Assembly (NCBI RefSeq): GCF_000753795.1
Contig: NZ_JPEO01000004.1
Coordinates: 124,001 to 188,000 of the forward strand
Reading direction: 5' to 3'
Length of the DNA stretch: 64,000 nucleotides
Source: Shewanella mangrovi
GTDB lineage: Bacteria; Pseudomonadota; Gammaproteobacteria; Enterobacterales; Shewanellaceae
Shown here: positions 30,245-39,144 of the stretch, piece after piece
Layout: each line of letters opens with the position of its first letter
Position numbering within the stretch: position 1 is the stretch's first letter
Made by a program: the position numbers and the translations under genes
Notes under the pieces: model-generated
The model's database searches: none
What the model saw: only the letters and a program-made list of their open reading frames with translations
What the model was told of the DNA's origin: nothing

Positions 30245-31726
30245 TTAAAGCGTTGGTGCATCATCAATGCCGAGCTTATCCCAAATATGGTCAACTTTCT
30301 GTTTGACGGCATCGTCCATCTTAATCGGTGTGCCCCATTCACGTTGGGTTTCACCCGGCCATTTATTGGTGGCATCAAGCCCCATCTTGGAGCCAAGTCC
30401 TGCGACTGGTGACGCAAAATCCAGATAGTCGATCGGTGTATTATCCATCAGTACCGTATCGCGAATAGGGTCCATACGGGTCGTGATCGCCCAGATCACG
30501 TCTTCCCAGTTGCGGCAGTTCACATCGTCATCAACCACGACAATAAATTTAGTGTACATAAACTGACGCAGGAACGACCACGCGCCCATCATCACCCGCT
30601 TGGCGTGCCCAGCATATTGCTTACGTATGGAGATGACTGCCATACGGTAAGAGCAGCCTTCAGGCGGCAGATAGAAGTCGACAATCTCTGGATACTGTTT
30701 ACGTAAAATCGGCACAAACACTTCGTTTAACGCCAAGCCCAACATCGCTGGCTCATCCGGTGGACGGCCGGTGTAGGTGCTGTGGTAAATGGCATCTTTA
30801 CGATGGCTGATATGAGTGACAGTAAATACGGGAAACTTATCCGTCTCATTGTAGTAACCTGTATGGTCGCCGTACGGGCCTTCAACCGCCATTTCATCTG
30901 GATCAATATAGCCTTCCAGAATGATTTCACTGGTGGCTGGCACTTCGAGATCGCAGGTCAGCGACTTGGTGACTTCGGTGCGCTCACCACGCAGCAGTCC
31001 GGCAAAGGCATATTCACTCATACCGTCGGGTACTGGCGTTACCGCGCCTAAGATGGTCACAGGATCGCTGCCCAGTGCCACCACGACCGGATATTTTTCA
31101 CCGGGAAATTTCTCTTTGAAATCTTGGAAGTCGAGTGCACCGCCGCGATGGGAAAGCCAGCGCATGATCAGCTTATTCTTACCCAGCAGCTGTTGGCGAT
31201 AGATACCAATATTTTGTCGTTTCTGCCGTGGCCCTTTGGTGATGGTTAAGCCCCAGGTAACTAAGGGCGCAGCATCGCCCGGCCAGCAATGTTGCACTGG
31301 CAATTGGGTGAGATCGACGTCATCACCGCTAATGATCACTTCCTGGCACGGTGCCTTACGCACCGATTTCGGCGGCATATTTAACGCTTGTTTAAAAAGT
31401 GGCAGTTTTTCGATGGCATCTTTAAAGCCGCGTGGTGGCTCAGGCTCTTTGAGGAATGATAGCAATTCGCCCACTTCTCGCAGCGCCAACGGATCTTCCT
31501 TGCCGAGTGCCATTGCAACCCTTTTTGGCGTGCCAAACAGGTTTAGGAGTACTGGCATCGACTTGCCAATCGGGTTTTCAAACAGCAGAGCTGGACCACC
31601 GTTACGCAACACGCGATCGCCAATTTCTGTCATTTCCAGATGTGGATCGACAGGGTGGCTGATGCGTTTTAACTCTCCCTGACTTTCTAGGTGCGCTAGA
31701 AAGCTGCGTAAGTCCTTAAAACTCAT
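30245..31726 (-). CDS. ubiD: 4-hydroxy-3-polyprenylbenzoate decarboxylase UbiD
   Basis: Decarboxylates 4-hydroxy-3-polyprenylbenzoate in ubiquinone synthesis, using prenylated FMN. The 493 residues match the E. coli length (497). Visible family features are the N-terminal [20 protein letters not shown], the cofactor-contacting [14 protein letters not shown] and the catalytic Glu-rich [20 protein letters not shown]. fre follows in the same direction. UbiX is not in the window. Confidence 0.96.
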   Translation of the reverse strand: MSFKDLRSFLAHLESQGELKRISHPVDPHLEMTEIGDRVLRNGGPALLFENPIGKSMPVLLNLFGTPKRVAMALGKEDPLALREVGELLSFLKEPEPPRGFKDAIEKLPLFKQALNMPPKSVRKAPCQEVIISGDDVDLTQLPVQHCWPGDAAPLVTWGLTITKGPRQKRQNIGIYRQQLLGKNKLIMRWLSHRGGALDFQDFKEKFPGEKYPVVVALGSDPVTILGAVTPVPDGMSEYAFAGLLRGERTEVTKSLTCDLEVPATSEIILEGYIDPDEMAVEGPYGDHTGYYNETDKFPVFTVTHISHRKDAIYHSTYTGRPPDEPAMLGLALNEVFVPILRKQYPEIVDFYLPPEGCSYRMAVISIRKQYAGHAKRVMMGAWSFLRQFMYTKFIVVVDDDVNCRNWEDVIWAITTRMDPIRDTVLMDNTPIDYLDFASPVAGLGSKMGLDATNKWPGETQREWGTPIKMDDAVKQKVDHIWDKLGIDDAPTL

Positions 31727-31906
31727 GTGGATACCAGTTGAATGACAAAAGTGTGATGGCGCGCACTATACCATTTTTCTGCTGAGCGGTTAACCATTTG
31801 CAGCAGCAAATCCTCAAAGCACCAATGTAAGTTTGTGCAAGCATCTATGCGTTCAATTATTCGCCGAGGTAGAATAAAGCAAAGGGCACGTTGAAGGAGG
31901 CCTAAC

Positions 31907-32464
31907 ATGAGACATTATGTGAAAACTTGGCTGTTGTGCTTGGCGCTAATAACCCTAGTTGTATCGCCTGCCTATGCCGGCCATCGTGGCGGTTATTATC
32001 ATCCTAGTCATCACCATTATCGCCATCATCATAACGATTGGGGCTGGTATCTTGGTTTATCGACGTTGGTGTTGTTGCCGGAGATTATTCGTCAAACGCA
32101 GCCGAGAATGCCTGAGCCTTATCCATACTATGCTCCGTATGCCCCCGCAGTGACAGTAACTCCCTTGAGTCCTTATGCGCAGGATTATGACGCTAGCTAT
32201 GGCAATGACGATGCACTACCGCAGAATGACTCGGCATATGCTAAAAGTGATGCCGCAACTGATCTGGAGAGCGGCGCAGATATGGTGACTACTTCTAGAA
32301 ATGCAGCGCGCAGTTACGAGCGACCAACACTGCAATCGGGTGTGCGTTCACTCCCCGCCAATGCGCGTGTGATTCAAACGGCACATGGCACCGAATATGA
32401 GTGGCTGGGACAACGCTATCATTACGATTGGCAAACAGAACTTTATATGCCATTGAGCCGCTAA
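31907..32464 (+). CDS. Histidine-rich exported protein of unknown function
   Basis: A 185-residue protein with a signal peptide (about residues 1-23, ending PAYA), preceded by a perfect AAGGAGG ribosome-binding site. The mature N-terminus is very rich in His and Tyr (GHRGGYYHPSHHHYRHHHND), a likely metal-binding patch, followed by one hydrophobic stretch and a Pro/Tyr-rich linker. The C-terminal 45 residues look folded and end TEYEWLGQRYHYDWQTELYM. It resembles small Shewanella and Vibrio exported proteins of the DUF6515 kind, but I am not certain of the family. Confidence 0.72.
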   Translation: MRHYVKTWLLCLALITLVVSPAYAGHRGGYYHPSHHHYRHHHNDWGWYLGLSTLVLLPEIIRQTQPRMPEPYPYYAPYAPAVTVTPLSPYAQDYDASYGNDDALPQNDSAYAKSDAATDLESGADMVTTSRNAARSYERPTLQSGVRSLPANARVIQTAHGTEYEWLGQRYHYDWQTELYMPLSR

Positions 32465-32491
32465 CGGATTAGCACTCAACGGCATGCGGAG

Positions 32492-32517
32492 GTGGGCGAA
32501 TTAGCCCACTTTTTTTA
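32492..32517 (+). terminator. Terminator overlapping the aroQ stop
   Basis: GTGGGC-GAATTA-GCCCAC followed by eight T residues ends the His-rich protein transcript. The stem includes the last codons of aroQ on the opposite strand, so the convergent genes are packed with no spare spacer. Confidence 0.85.
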
Positions 32518-32950
32518 GGTGCCGCATGGCGGCAGTGAGCGCAAACTCGTAGCCTTGGGCGCCTAAGCCAGCAATAACACCAACGGCTTTATCAGACAGG
32601 TATGAGTGATGTCGGAATGGCTCTCTGGCGTGAATGTTCGACAAGTGCACTTCAATAAAGGCCAAGTCTACGCCTAAAAATGCATCCCGCAGCGCCACGC
32701 TGGTGTGGGTTAAACCGCCTGGATTGATAATCGCAAAGCCGGCATCACTGGCGTGAATGGCTTCAATCAATTCATATTCGGCATTGGATTGCAGATGGTC
32801 TAGTTGATAACCACCGCCAGACGCTTGGGCATGCAGTACGCCTACGATGTCATCCAATGTCTGACTGCCATAAATTTCTGGCTCACGTCGCCCGAGCAAG
32901 TTGAGGTTCGGTCCGTTAAGCAGCAGAATTTTTCCTTTATTACGCATCAT
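32501..32950 (-). CDS. aroQ: Type II 3-dehydroquinate dehydratase
   Basis: Catalyses dehydration of 3-dehydroquinate to 3-dehydroshikimate in the shikimate pathway. The 149 residues carry [16 protein letters not shown] with the catalytic Tyr27, then [15 protein letters not shown] and [20 protein letters not shown], which contains the catalytic His. The common NPGAYTHTS is NPGGLTHTS here, a mild variation. Two adjacent ATG codons (32950 and 32947) are possible starts. The usual downstream partners accB-accC are absent. Confidence 0.95.
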   Translation of the reverse strand: MMRNKGKILLLNGPNLNLLGRREPEIYGSQTLDDIVGVLHAQASGGGYQLDHLQSNAEYELIEAIHASDAGFAIINPGGLTHTSVALRDAFLGVDLAFIEVHLSNIHAREPFRHHSYLSDKAVGVIAGLGAQGYEFALTAAMRHLKKVG

Positions 32951-33015
32951 AACTTTGCCTTAGCACTGTGGCTGGTGCTGTTGATTTCAGCACTTTGAAA
33001 ATGCTTTGTCGATGA

Positions 33016-33432
33016 TCAACCAATAAATTTTTGTTGCCGCAGCGCCTTAGTATTGCCACGTTTTTTCTTGCTATCCATACGGCGTTGCTGGCTGCCATAG
33101 GTCGCTTTAGTGGCAATGCGCTTCTTGGTCACTATAGTGACAGAGCGCAGCAGTTCAATAAATTGCGCCAGCGCTTGTTGGCGATTGTCGTCTTGGCTGC
33201 GGCTTTGTTGGCACTTGATGATCACTTTGCCACTTTGGGTGATGCGGTGATCACTCAAAGTGAGCAGTTTTTGTTGATAGAACTCAGGCAAGCTGGAGGC
33301 GCGAATATCAAAAATGAGCTGCACCGCCGTGGAGACTTTGTTCACATGTTGACCGCCTGCGCCGCTGGCACGAATAAACTGCCATTCGATTTCATTTTCT
33401 GAAACTTGCACACGGTTTGATATATTAATCAT
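33016..33432 (-). CDS. arfB: Peptidyl-tRNA hydrolase ArfB (YaeJ)
   Basis: ArfB rescues ribosomes stalled at the 3' end of non-stop mRNA by hydrolysing the peptidyl-tRNA itself. I start at the ATG at 33432 (MINISNRVQV), the family's usual N-terminus, giving 138 residues; the frame continues nine codons upstream without a ribosome-binding site. The catalytic GGQ motif is at residues 26-28 (GAGGQHVNKVS). The C-terminus has the long basic tail (KKRIATKATYGSQQRR then KKKRG) that inserts in the empty mRNA channel, which separates it from true release factors. Confidence 0.95.
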   Translation of the reverse strand: MINISNRVQVSENEIEWQFIRASGAGGQHVNKVSTAVQLIFDIRASSLPEFYQQKLLTLSDHRITQSGKVIIKCQQSRSQDDNRQQALAQFIELLRSVTIVTKKRIATKATYGSQQRRMDSKKKRGNTKALRQQKFIG

Positions 33433-33558
33433 TGGCAAACTACCGCCAGTTGAAGTCATTCAGTTGTACATCGGCAATCGAACGATGTTGTTAGCAAGTG
33501 CAGTCTAACACTGTTATCATTCGCCCGGTCGCGTTTCCGGGTTTTGGAGCCAATCTAT

Positions 33559-33927
33559 ATGTTGTGTCAGATCCCTGATATCTCCAAAGGGATTATCAGT
33601 TTATTTGCCAGTGGACGTATCTCGGCACTGGATTATCGCACCAAACTACAGCCAGCGATTAAAGGCTATCGTCAGGATTGGGGGCAAGTCTGCCTCTATA
33701 TCGAAGCTGACGTATTGCTTGAAGGGTGGGAGACCCACTCGCTCTCAGGTGTTGGCGAAGTGCAATTGCCGGAGTTTGATGCCTTGGTATTTGTGGGCGG
33801 CCCCGACTGGGTCGGTAACGCAGTGCGCCTATTAGGGCCATTTGTCAGTGGTGAAATTGCCTGGTATCCGCTGGAGCGCAAGCAAGAGGCTATCAATTGG
33901 ATTTGTAAGCGCTCTCATATTGAGTGA
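33559..33927 (+). CDS. SpoIIAA-like (STAS-fold) protein
   Basis: A 122-residue soluble protein of the SpoIIAA-like/DUF3478 type, a STAS-related fold. The ATG at 33559 has a TTGGAG ribosome-binding site nine bases upstream. Characteristic pieces are FASGRISALDYRTKLQPAI near the start and ALVFVGGPDWVGNA followed by VSGEIAWYPLERKQEAINW. Members may bind small hydrophobic ligands or membranes; no function is established for this subgroup that I can name. Confidence 0.78.
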   Translation: MLCQIPDISKGIISLFASGRISALDYRTKLQPAIKGYRQDWGQVCLYIEADVLLEGWETHSLSGVGEVQLPEFDALVFVGGPDWVGNAVRLLGPFVSGEIAWYPLERKQEAINWICKRSHIE

Positions 33928-33959
33928 TTACAAGTAGACTTTTACAAGGAATCTACGTC

Positions 33960-34130
33960 ATGAAAAAATTCGCAATGCTGATGCTTAGCCTGTGTGCGGT
34001 AACTTGGCTGAGTGCCTGTGCGCCTGAAGTCGGCAGTGACGCTTGGTGCAAGCAGATGAAAGAAAAAGACAGCGGTGATTGGACCGCAAATGAAGCCAAA
34101 GATTACGCCAAACACTGCGTATTCAAATAA
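33960..34130 (+). CDS. Small DUF3012-type lipoprotein
   Basis: A 56-residue predicted lipoprotein with signal peptide and lipobox LSAC at residues 17-20. The start at 33960 follows an AAGGAA ribosome-binding site. The mature part (CAPEVGSDAWCKQMKEKDSG then DWTANEAKDYAKHC) matches the DUF3012 pattern common in Shewanella and Vibrio, with two further cysteines that could form a disulfide. The function is unknown. Confidence 0.8.
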   Translation: MKKFAMLMLSLCAVTWLSACAPEVGSDAWCKQMKEKDSGDWTANEAKDYAKHCVFK

Positions 34131-34140
34131 GCGAGATTTG

Positions 34141-34554
34141 ATGCTGTTCAAGCGAAGCAACCGTTATTTGTTGGCGATGATGCTAGTGCTGATCCAAGCT
34201 GTGTTACCAGCGGTAGCACAGCATCAGTTGCATGCGGGAAATCGTTATGAAGAGTCGCTGCAGCATCAACATATCACCTTTACTCAGCCAGTGATGGCAG
34301 TGGATGATTGTGCACTGCATGACTGCGATCCCGAGCACTCAAGCGCTGAACAACATCATTATCCTCATCAAGATCAGCAGTTAGTTGATCTTTGTTTAGA
34401 TTGCCCGTGTCACGGCAGTCATCTTTCGTTACCTCAACTTAATCTTCCTCAACTGCCCGTTGGCGCTACGCCATTGGTGACTGCGGCTGAGCTGCATTAT
34501 GTCACTCAAGCGCTTGAGCCTGCCTACCGACCTCCAATTACTGCGGTTGTCTGA
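34141..34554 (+). CDS. His/Cys-rich exported protein upstream of the metal pump
   Basis: A 137-residue protein beginning at ATG 34141, ten bases after the DUF3012 gene. An N-terminal hydrophobic signal (about residues 9-26, ending AVAQ) is followed by a stretch rich in His, Asp and Cys (DDCALHDCDPEH, EQHHYPHQDQ, CLDCPCHGSH), which looks made to bind metal ions. The C-terminus is Pro/Leu-rich. I do not recognise a named family. Small His-rich periplasmic proteins often accompany heavy-metal RND pumps, and this one lies about 190 bases before the adaptor gene. Confidence 0.68.
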   Translation: MLFKRSNRYLLAMMLVLIQAVLPAVAQHQLHAGNRYEESLQHQHITFTQPVMAVDDCALHDCDPEHSSAEQHHYPHQDQQLVDLCLDCPCHGSHLSLPQLNLPQLPVGATPLVTAAELHYVTQALEPAYRPPITAVV

Positions 34555-34662
34555 AACTTTTTATTAGCAAATTAACAGGTCAATTTTCGCTGCGTTTAGC
34601 GCGAAGTGGCTGCCGTGATTTGCTGTTTTATTTCAGATGACTTGGTGAATTTGCCACACGCT

Positions 34663-34692
34663 CGATTGCGATTGCGATTGCGATTGCGATTG
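34663..34692 (+). repeat. Hexanucleotide tandem repeat (CGATTG)x5
   Basis: Five perfect head-to-tail copies of CGATTG, followed by degenerate units (CATTTG, CGATGG), lie 52 bases upstream of the metal-pump adaptor start and within its likely promoter or leader. Copy-number change by strand slippage would alter the spacing of nearby control elements. Confidence 0.95.
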
Positions 34693-34743
34693 CATTTGCG
34701 ATGGCGTGATGCATGGCATTCACCAATGCCGGAGTGAATTTCT

Positions 34744-35916
34744 GTGTCAAATAATTCTATCCTATGGCAGCCCGCGGGCCTGCTGAGCTTTATTACGCTA
34801 TTTTCATTGAGTGCCAGCGCGCTCGCCTTTCAACTTGATAGCGATGTCGCGCCGCAGCATCAATCAGCACCAGCCGCGGAACATGCACATGCCTCTGCCG
34901 CTGCGCTGCACGACGAGCCACAACCTTTGCAGCTGACTGCTGAGCAAAAGCAGCTCGCCAACATCGAACTTGGCCAAGCGCAGCAAGGTTTTAATCCCTC
35001 CTTTACCACGGTGGCGGTGCTCGATGTCGACCGTGACCGCAGCTATACCTTAGTGCCGCAACTCGATGTGCGAGTGCTCAAGCGGCATATTTCGCCGGGG
35101 CAATTAGTGCAGCAAGGCCAAGCGTTACTCACTCTGGGTGGCGTGGCGGTGGCCGAAGCACAAGCGGCGTTTATTAATGCCGACAGCGATTGGCAACGGA
35201 TCAGCGCTATGAGCAGCAGTGCCATCAGCGATAGCGACCGCGCCGCGGCGCAAGTGGCGGTCGAGCAAGCGCGTGCGGTGCTGCAAGCCTTACCTATGAC
35301 ACCAGTGCAAATCGCCCAGTTGCGTAACAACCCTAAGCTGATTGGGCAGTTTGAGTTGTTGGCACCGATTTCTGGGCGAGTACAGCAGGACCAAAGCCGT
35401 CTAGGCCAACTGCAACAGGCGGGGCAAGTGTTGCTGCAGTTGACCGACGAATCGTCGTTGTGGGTGGCAGCAGAGCTCACGCCGACCCAAGCATCGCAAC
35501 TGGCCGATGCAACACAAATCCTAGTACGCATTGATGAGCAACTACTGCCCGCAGCGGTGATTGGCCGCACCCATCAGTTAAACAATGCTACCCGTACCGA
35601 GCGCTTATTGGCGCGGCTTGATAACCGCCAAACTCGTTGGCATGCGGGGCAATTTGCCGAAGTGATGTTGCCACAGCCAAGCCTTGAGGGCGTGCTGTTA
35701 CCTGATAGTGCCTTAACGCGCAGTAGCGATGGTGACTGGCAGGTATTTATCGCGACTGAACAGGGATTTATCGCGCAAGAGGTGGACATTCTGCGTTCGC
35801 AGCGCGGTTGGCATTTAGTGGCGGGCGTGAGTAGTGACAGCCAGTTAGTGCTGCGCGGCGCCTTCTTTCTTGCAGCTGAGCTAGCGAAGTCTGGCTTTGA
35901 TGTGCATAACCACTAA
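34744..35916 (+). CDS. Heavy-metal RND efflux periplasmic adaptor (CzcB/CusB-like)
   Basis: A 390-residue membrane-fusion protein of the HME-RND type. It starts at a GTG (34744) behind GGAG. A signal-like hydrophobic segment (about 12-29) is followed by a His-containing region (QHQSAPAAEHAHASAAALH), then barrel-sandwich and hairpin parts and beta-barrel segments (LLAPISGRVQQDQSRLGQLQ, VLLPDSALTRSSDGDWQVFI). The final residues end in VHNH. It immediately precedes the pump gene (gap nine bases, GGAGG). No CzcC/CusC outer-membrane gene is present. Which metal is pumped (Zn, Co, Cd, Cu or Ag) cannot be fixed. Confidence 0.9.
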   Translation: MSNNSILWQPAGLLSFITLFSLSASALAFQLDSDVAPQHQSAPAAEHAHASAAALHDEPQPLQLTAEQKQLANIELGQAQQGFNPSFTTVAVLDVDRDRSYTLVPQLDVRVLKRHISPGQLVQQGQALLTLGGVAVAEAQAAFINADSDWQRISAMSSSAISDSDRAAAQVAVEQARAVLQALPMTPVQIAQLRNNPKLIGQFELLAPISGRVQQDQSRLGQLQQAGQVLLQLTDESSLWVAAELTPTQASQLADATQILVRIDEQLLPAAVIGRTHQLNNATRTERLLARLDNRQTRWHAGQFAEVMLPQPSLEGVLLPDSALTRSSDGDWQVFIATEQGFIAQEVDILRSQRGWHLVAGVSSDSQLVLRGAFFLAAELAKSGFDVHNH

Positions 35917-35925
35917 GGAGGCCGC

Positions 35926-38900
35926 ATGTTAGCAAATTTGATTGCGTTGGCGCAGCGGCAACGTTTGGTATTACTGCTGCTGTTATTGGCTCTTATCGGG
36001 TTAAGTGTGTGGGCGCTGCCCAAGCTGGATTTAGATGCCTTTCCTGATGTCACTAATGTGCAGGTGACCATCAATACCGAAGCAGAAGGGCTGGCGGCAG
36101 AAGAGGTCGAACAGCTGATCAGTTATCCGGTGGAATCCAGCATGTACTCCTTGCCGGGGGTTACCGAAGTGCGCTCGCTGTCGCGTACCGGGTTATCGGT
36201 GGTAACTGTGGTGTTTGCCGAAGGCACCGATATCTACTTTGCGCGGCAGCAGGTGTTTAGCCAACTGAGTGAAGCGCAAACCATGATCCCCGCTGGTGTG
36301 GGCACGCCGGAAATTGGCCCCAATACGTCGGGTTTAGGGCAGATTTATCAATACACGCTGCAAGCGACGCCGGAGAGCGGGATTGATGCTGCCGAGCTGC
36401 GCAGCCTCAACGATTATCTGCTGAAGCTGTTACTGATGCCGGTCGCTGGCGTGACCGATGTGTTGTCGTTCGGTGGTGAAGTGCGCCAATACCAAGTACG
36501 GGTCGATCCCAATAAATTACGTGCTTACGCAGTGAGTTTGTCGCTGTTAGAAGAGGCACTTGCGGCCAATAATCGCAACGCCGGTGGCTGGTATATGCAG
36601 CGCGGCGAAGCGCAGTTGGTAGTGCGTGGCTACGGCTTTTTACCGGCAGGCCAAGCGGGATTAGCCGCGATTGCTGAAATACCGATAACGGAAGTCGACG
36701 GTGTACCGATCCGGGTGGCAGATGTGGCTGAAGTGGGCTTTGGCGGCGAGATCCGCGTCGGTGCGGTTACTATGACTAAACGGGATGCTAACGGTGCGGC
36801 GCAGACCGTGGGTGAAGTGGTCGCCGGAGTGGTGTTAAAACGGATTGGCGCGAACACCAAAGCCACTATTGATGATATCAAAGCTCGCGAGGCCATGATC
36901 AAACAAGCTTTGCCGAAAGGCGTCAGCTTTGAAGTGTTTTACGACCAAGCCAGTTTAGTCAGCAAAGCAGTCACCACGGTACGCGATGCGCTGCTGTTTG
37001 CCTTTGGCTTAATTGTGCTGATTTTGGCGCTGTTTTTGGTCAATCTGCGTGCCACGCTGTTGGTGCTGCTGTCGATCCCGCTAGCGATCATGATCGCGTT
37101 ACTGCTGATGAGTTACTGGGGCGTTTCAGCCAACTTGATGTCGCTTGGTGGCTTGGCAATCGCCATTGGTATGTTGGTGGATGGCTCGGTGGTGATGGTG
37201 GAAAACATCTTCAGCAAGTTGTCTAGCAAGGTGGCCGAGAGTGAAACTGAACTCAGTTTCGCCCAGCGAATTTTATTGGCGGCCAACGAAGTGGCGCGGC
37301 CGATATTTTTCGCCACCGCCATCATCATTATTGTGTTTGCGCCGCTGTTCACGCTGCAAGGGGTTGAAGGCAAGCTGTTTCAGCCGATGGCGCTGAGCAT
37401 TATTTTGGCAATGCTTGCCGCGTTGCTGGTGGCGTTGCTGGTGGTGCCAGCATTGGCGACCTATCTGTTTAAACAGCCGATTACCGCGCGCCAAAGCCCG
37501 GTGCTGCGTTGGTTATTGCCAAGTTATCAACGGCTGCTGCGGCAGGTGATGGCGTGGCCGAAACTGACGTTGGCATTCGCGCTCAGCGCCTTGCTATTGA
37601 GTTTGCTATTGCTACCGCGGCTCGGCACTGAGTTTGTGCCAGAGCTGGAAGAGGGCACCATCAATTTACGGGTAACGTTAGCGCCAGACGCCAGTTTGGA
37701 TACTGCGCTGATGGTCGCGCCCAAGCTGGAAAAGATGTTGTTGCAATTCCCTGAGGTGGACTACGCGCTGTCACGGATTGGTGCGCCGGAGCTGGGCGGC
37801 GATCCGGAGCCAGTGAGCAATATCGAAATCTATATCGGCCTCAAACCGCAAGCAGAGTGGCAAACCGCCAACACTCGGCCTGAGTTACAGCGGCTGATGG
37901 CGCAACAGCTCAATCAATTTCCGGGCTTGTTGCTGACCTTTTCACAGCCGATTGCCACGCGGGTGGATGAGTTACTGTCTGGCGTGAAAGCGCAATTGGC
38001 GATCAAACTGTTTGGCCCGGATCTGAATGTGCTGGCCGAGAAAGGTGCGGTGCTGGCGGAACTCGTCAAGCAAGTGCCAGGCGCGGTGGATGTGGCGCTG
38101 GAGCAAGTGGCTGGCGAAGCGCAGCTGGTGGTGCGGCCCCAACGGGCTTTGATGGCACGCTATGGTATTAGTGTCGATCAACTGATGGATATCGTCAGCA
38201 CTGGCATTGGTGGGAGCAATGTGGGGCAGATCATCGATGGCAACGCCCGCTATGACATCAACTTACGTTTGGCACCGCAGTTTCGGGCGGGCGCCGATAG
38301 TCTCGCTGATCTGCAATTTACTGCTGCGAACGGGGCGCTGGTGCGCTTGGGCGAAATTGCCGATATTGCCGAAGAAGCCGCGCCGCCAAATATTCGCCGC
38401 GATGATGTGCAGCGCCGGGTGGTGGTGCAAGCCAATGTCGCGGGGCGCGATATGGGCTCGGTGGTGAACGACATCTACGCGCTAGTGGATAAAGCACAGT
38501 TGCCAGCCGGTTACTCAGTGGTGGTTGGTGGGCAATATGAGAATCAGCAACGGGCGCAACAACGGCTATTGCTGGTGGTGCCGATCTCGATTTTGTTGAT
38601 TGCGTTATTGCTATATTTCTCATTTGGCTCGCTGAAACAGGTGCTGTTGATCATGGCCAATGTGCCGCTGGCCTTGATTGGCGGCGTGGTGGCGTTGTGG
38701 CTTAGCAATACTTATCTGTCGGTGCCGAGTGCCATTGGCTTTATTACGCTGTTTGGGGTGGCGGTGCTCAATGGCGTAGTGCTGGTGGATGCGATTAATC
38801 AGCGGCGCCAACAGGGGCAATCGGTGGCCGATGCCAGTTACTGGGGCGCGGTAGGTCGCTTACGGCCGGTGTTGATGACGGCGCTGACTTCTGCGCTCGG

Positions 38901-39045
38901 GCTGATCCCGATTTTGCTGTCACACGGGGTTGGTAGTGAAATCCAGCAGCCGTTGGCGGTGGTGGTGCTCGGCGGCTTGGTGAGTAGCACGGCATTGACG
39001 TTGTTGGTACTGCCTAGCTTGTATCGGCTGTCGCACCGGGAATAG
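35926..39045 (+). CDS. Heavy-metal RND efflux pump, inner-membrane subunit (CzcA/CusA family)
   Basis: A 1039-residue proton-driven pump with 12 predicted membrane helices in the RND 1+5+1+5 arrangement and two large periplasmic loops. The N-terminal LDLDAFPDVTNVQVTINTEA is a hallmark of the HME-RND (CzcA/CusA) branch. The helix-4 region reads GMLVDGSVVMVEN, between the DFG-type motif of CzcA and that of CusA. It lacks long Met-rich loops, so copper/silver specificity is not suggested. It forms an operon with the adaptor upstream; the third, outer-membrane component is missing locally. Confidence 0.93.
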   Translation: MLANLIALAQRQRLVLLLLLLALIGLSVWALPKLDLDAFPDVTNVQVTINTEAEGLAAEEVEQLISYPVESSMYSLPGVTEVRSLSRTGLSVVTVVFAEGTDIYFARQQVFSQLSEAQTMIPAGVGTPEIGPNTSGLGQIYQYTLQATPESGIDAAELRSLNDYLLKLLLMPVAGVTDVLSFGGEVRQYQVRVDPNKLRAYAVSLSLLEEALAANNRNAGGWYMQRGEAQLVVRGYGFLPAGQAGLAAIAEIPITEVDGVPIRVADVAEVGFGGEIRVGAVTMTKRDANGAAQTVGEVVAGVVLKRIGANTKATIDDIKAREAMIKQALPKGVSFEVFYDQASLVSKAVTTVRDALLFAFGLIVLILALFLVNLRATLLVLLSIPLAIMIALLLMSYWGVSANLMSLGGLAIAIGMLVDGSVVMVENIFSKLSSKVAESETELSFAQRILLAANEVARPIFFATAIIIIVFAPLFTLQGVEGKLFQPMALSIILAMLAALLVALLVVPALATYLFKQPITARQSPVLRWLLPSYQRLLRQVMAWPKLTLAFALSALLLSLLLLPRLGTEFVPELEEGTINLRVTLAPDASLDTALMVAPKLEKMLLQFPEVDYALSRIGAPELGGDPEPVSNIEIYIGLKPQAEWQTANTRPELQRLMAQQLNQFPGLLLTFSQPIATRVDELLSGVKAQLAIKLFGPDLNVLAEKGAVLAELVKQVPGAVDVALEQVAGEAQLVVRPQRALMARYGISVDQLMDIVSTGIGGSNVGQIIDGNARYDINLRLAPQFRAGADSLADLQFTAANGALVRLGEIADIAEEAAPPNIRRDDVQRRVVVQANVAGRDMGSVVNDIYALVDKAQLPAGYSVVVGGQYENQQRAQQRLLLVVPISILLIALLLYFSFGSLKQVLLIMANVPLALIGGVVALWLSNTYLSVPSAIGFITLFGVAVLNGVVLVDAINQRRQQGQSVADASYWGAVGRLRPVLMTALTSALGLIPILLSHGVGSEIQQPLAVVVLGGLVSSTALTLLVLPSLYRLSHRE

Positions 39046-39144
39046 TTAGCGCACCGCGAATAGCGAAAGGGAGCGACGCCTGCATAGCCAAGGATGGCAT
39101 TCCGTGAAAAAATAGCGGCTTAACTGCAGTAGAAAGGACTACAG

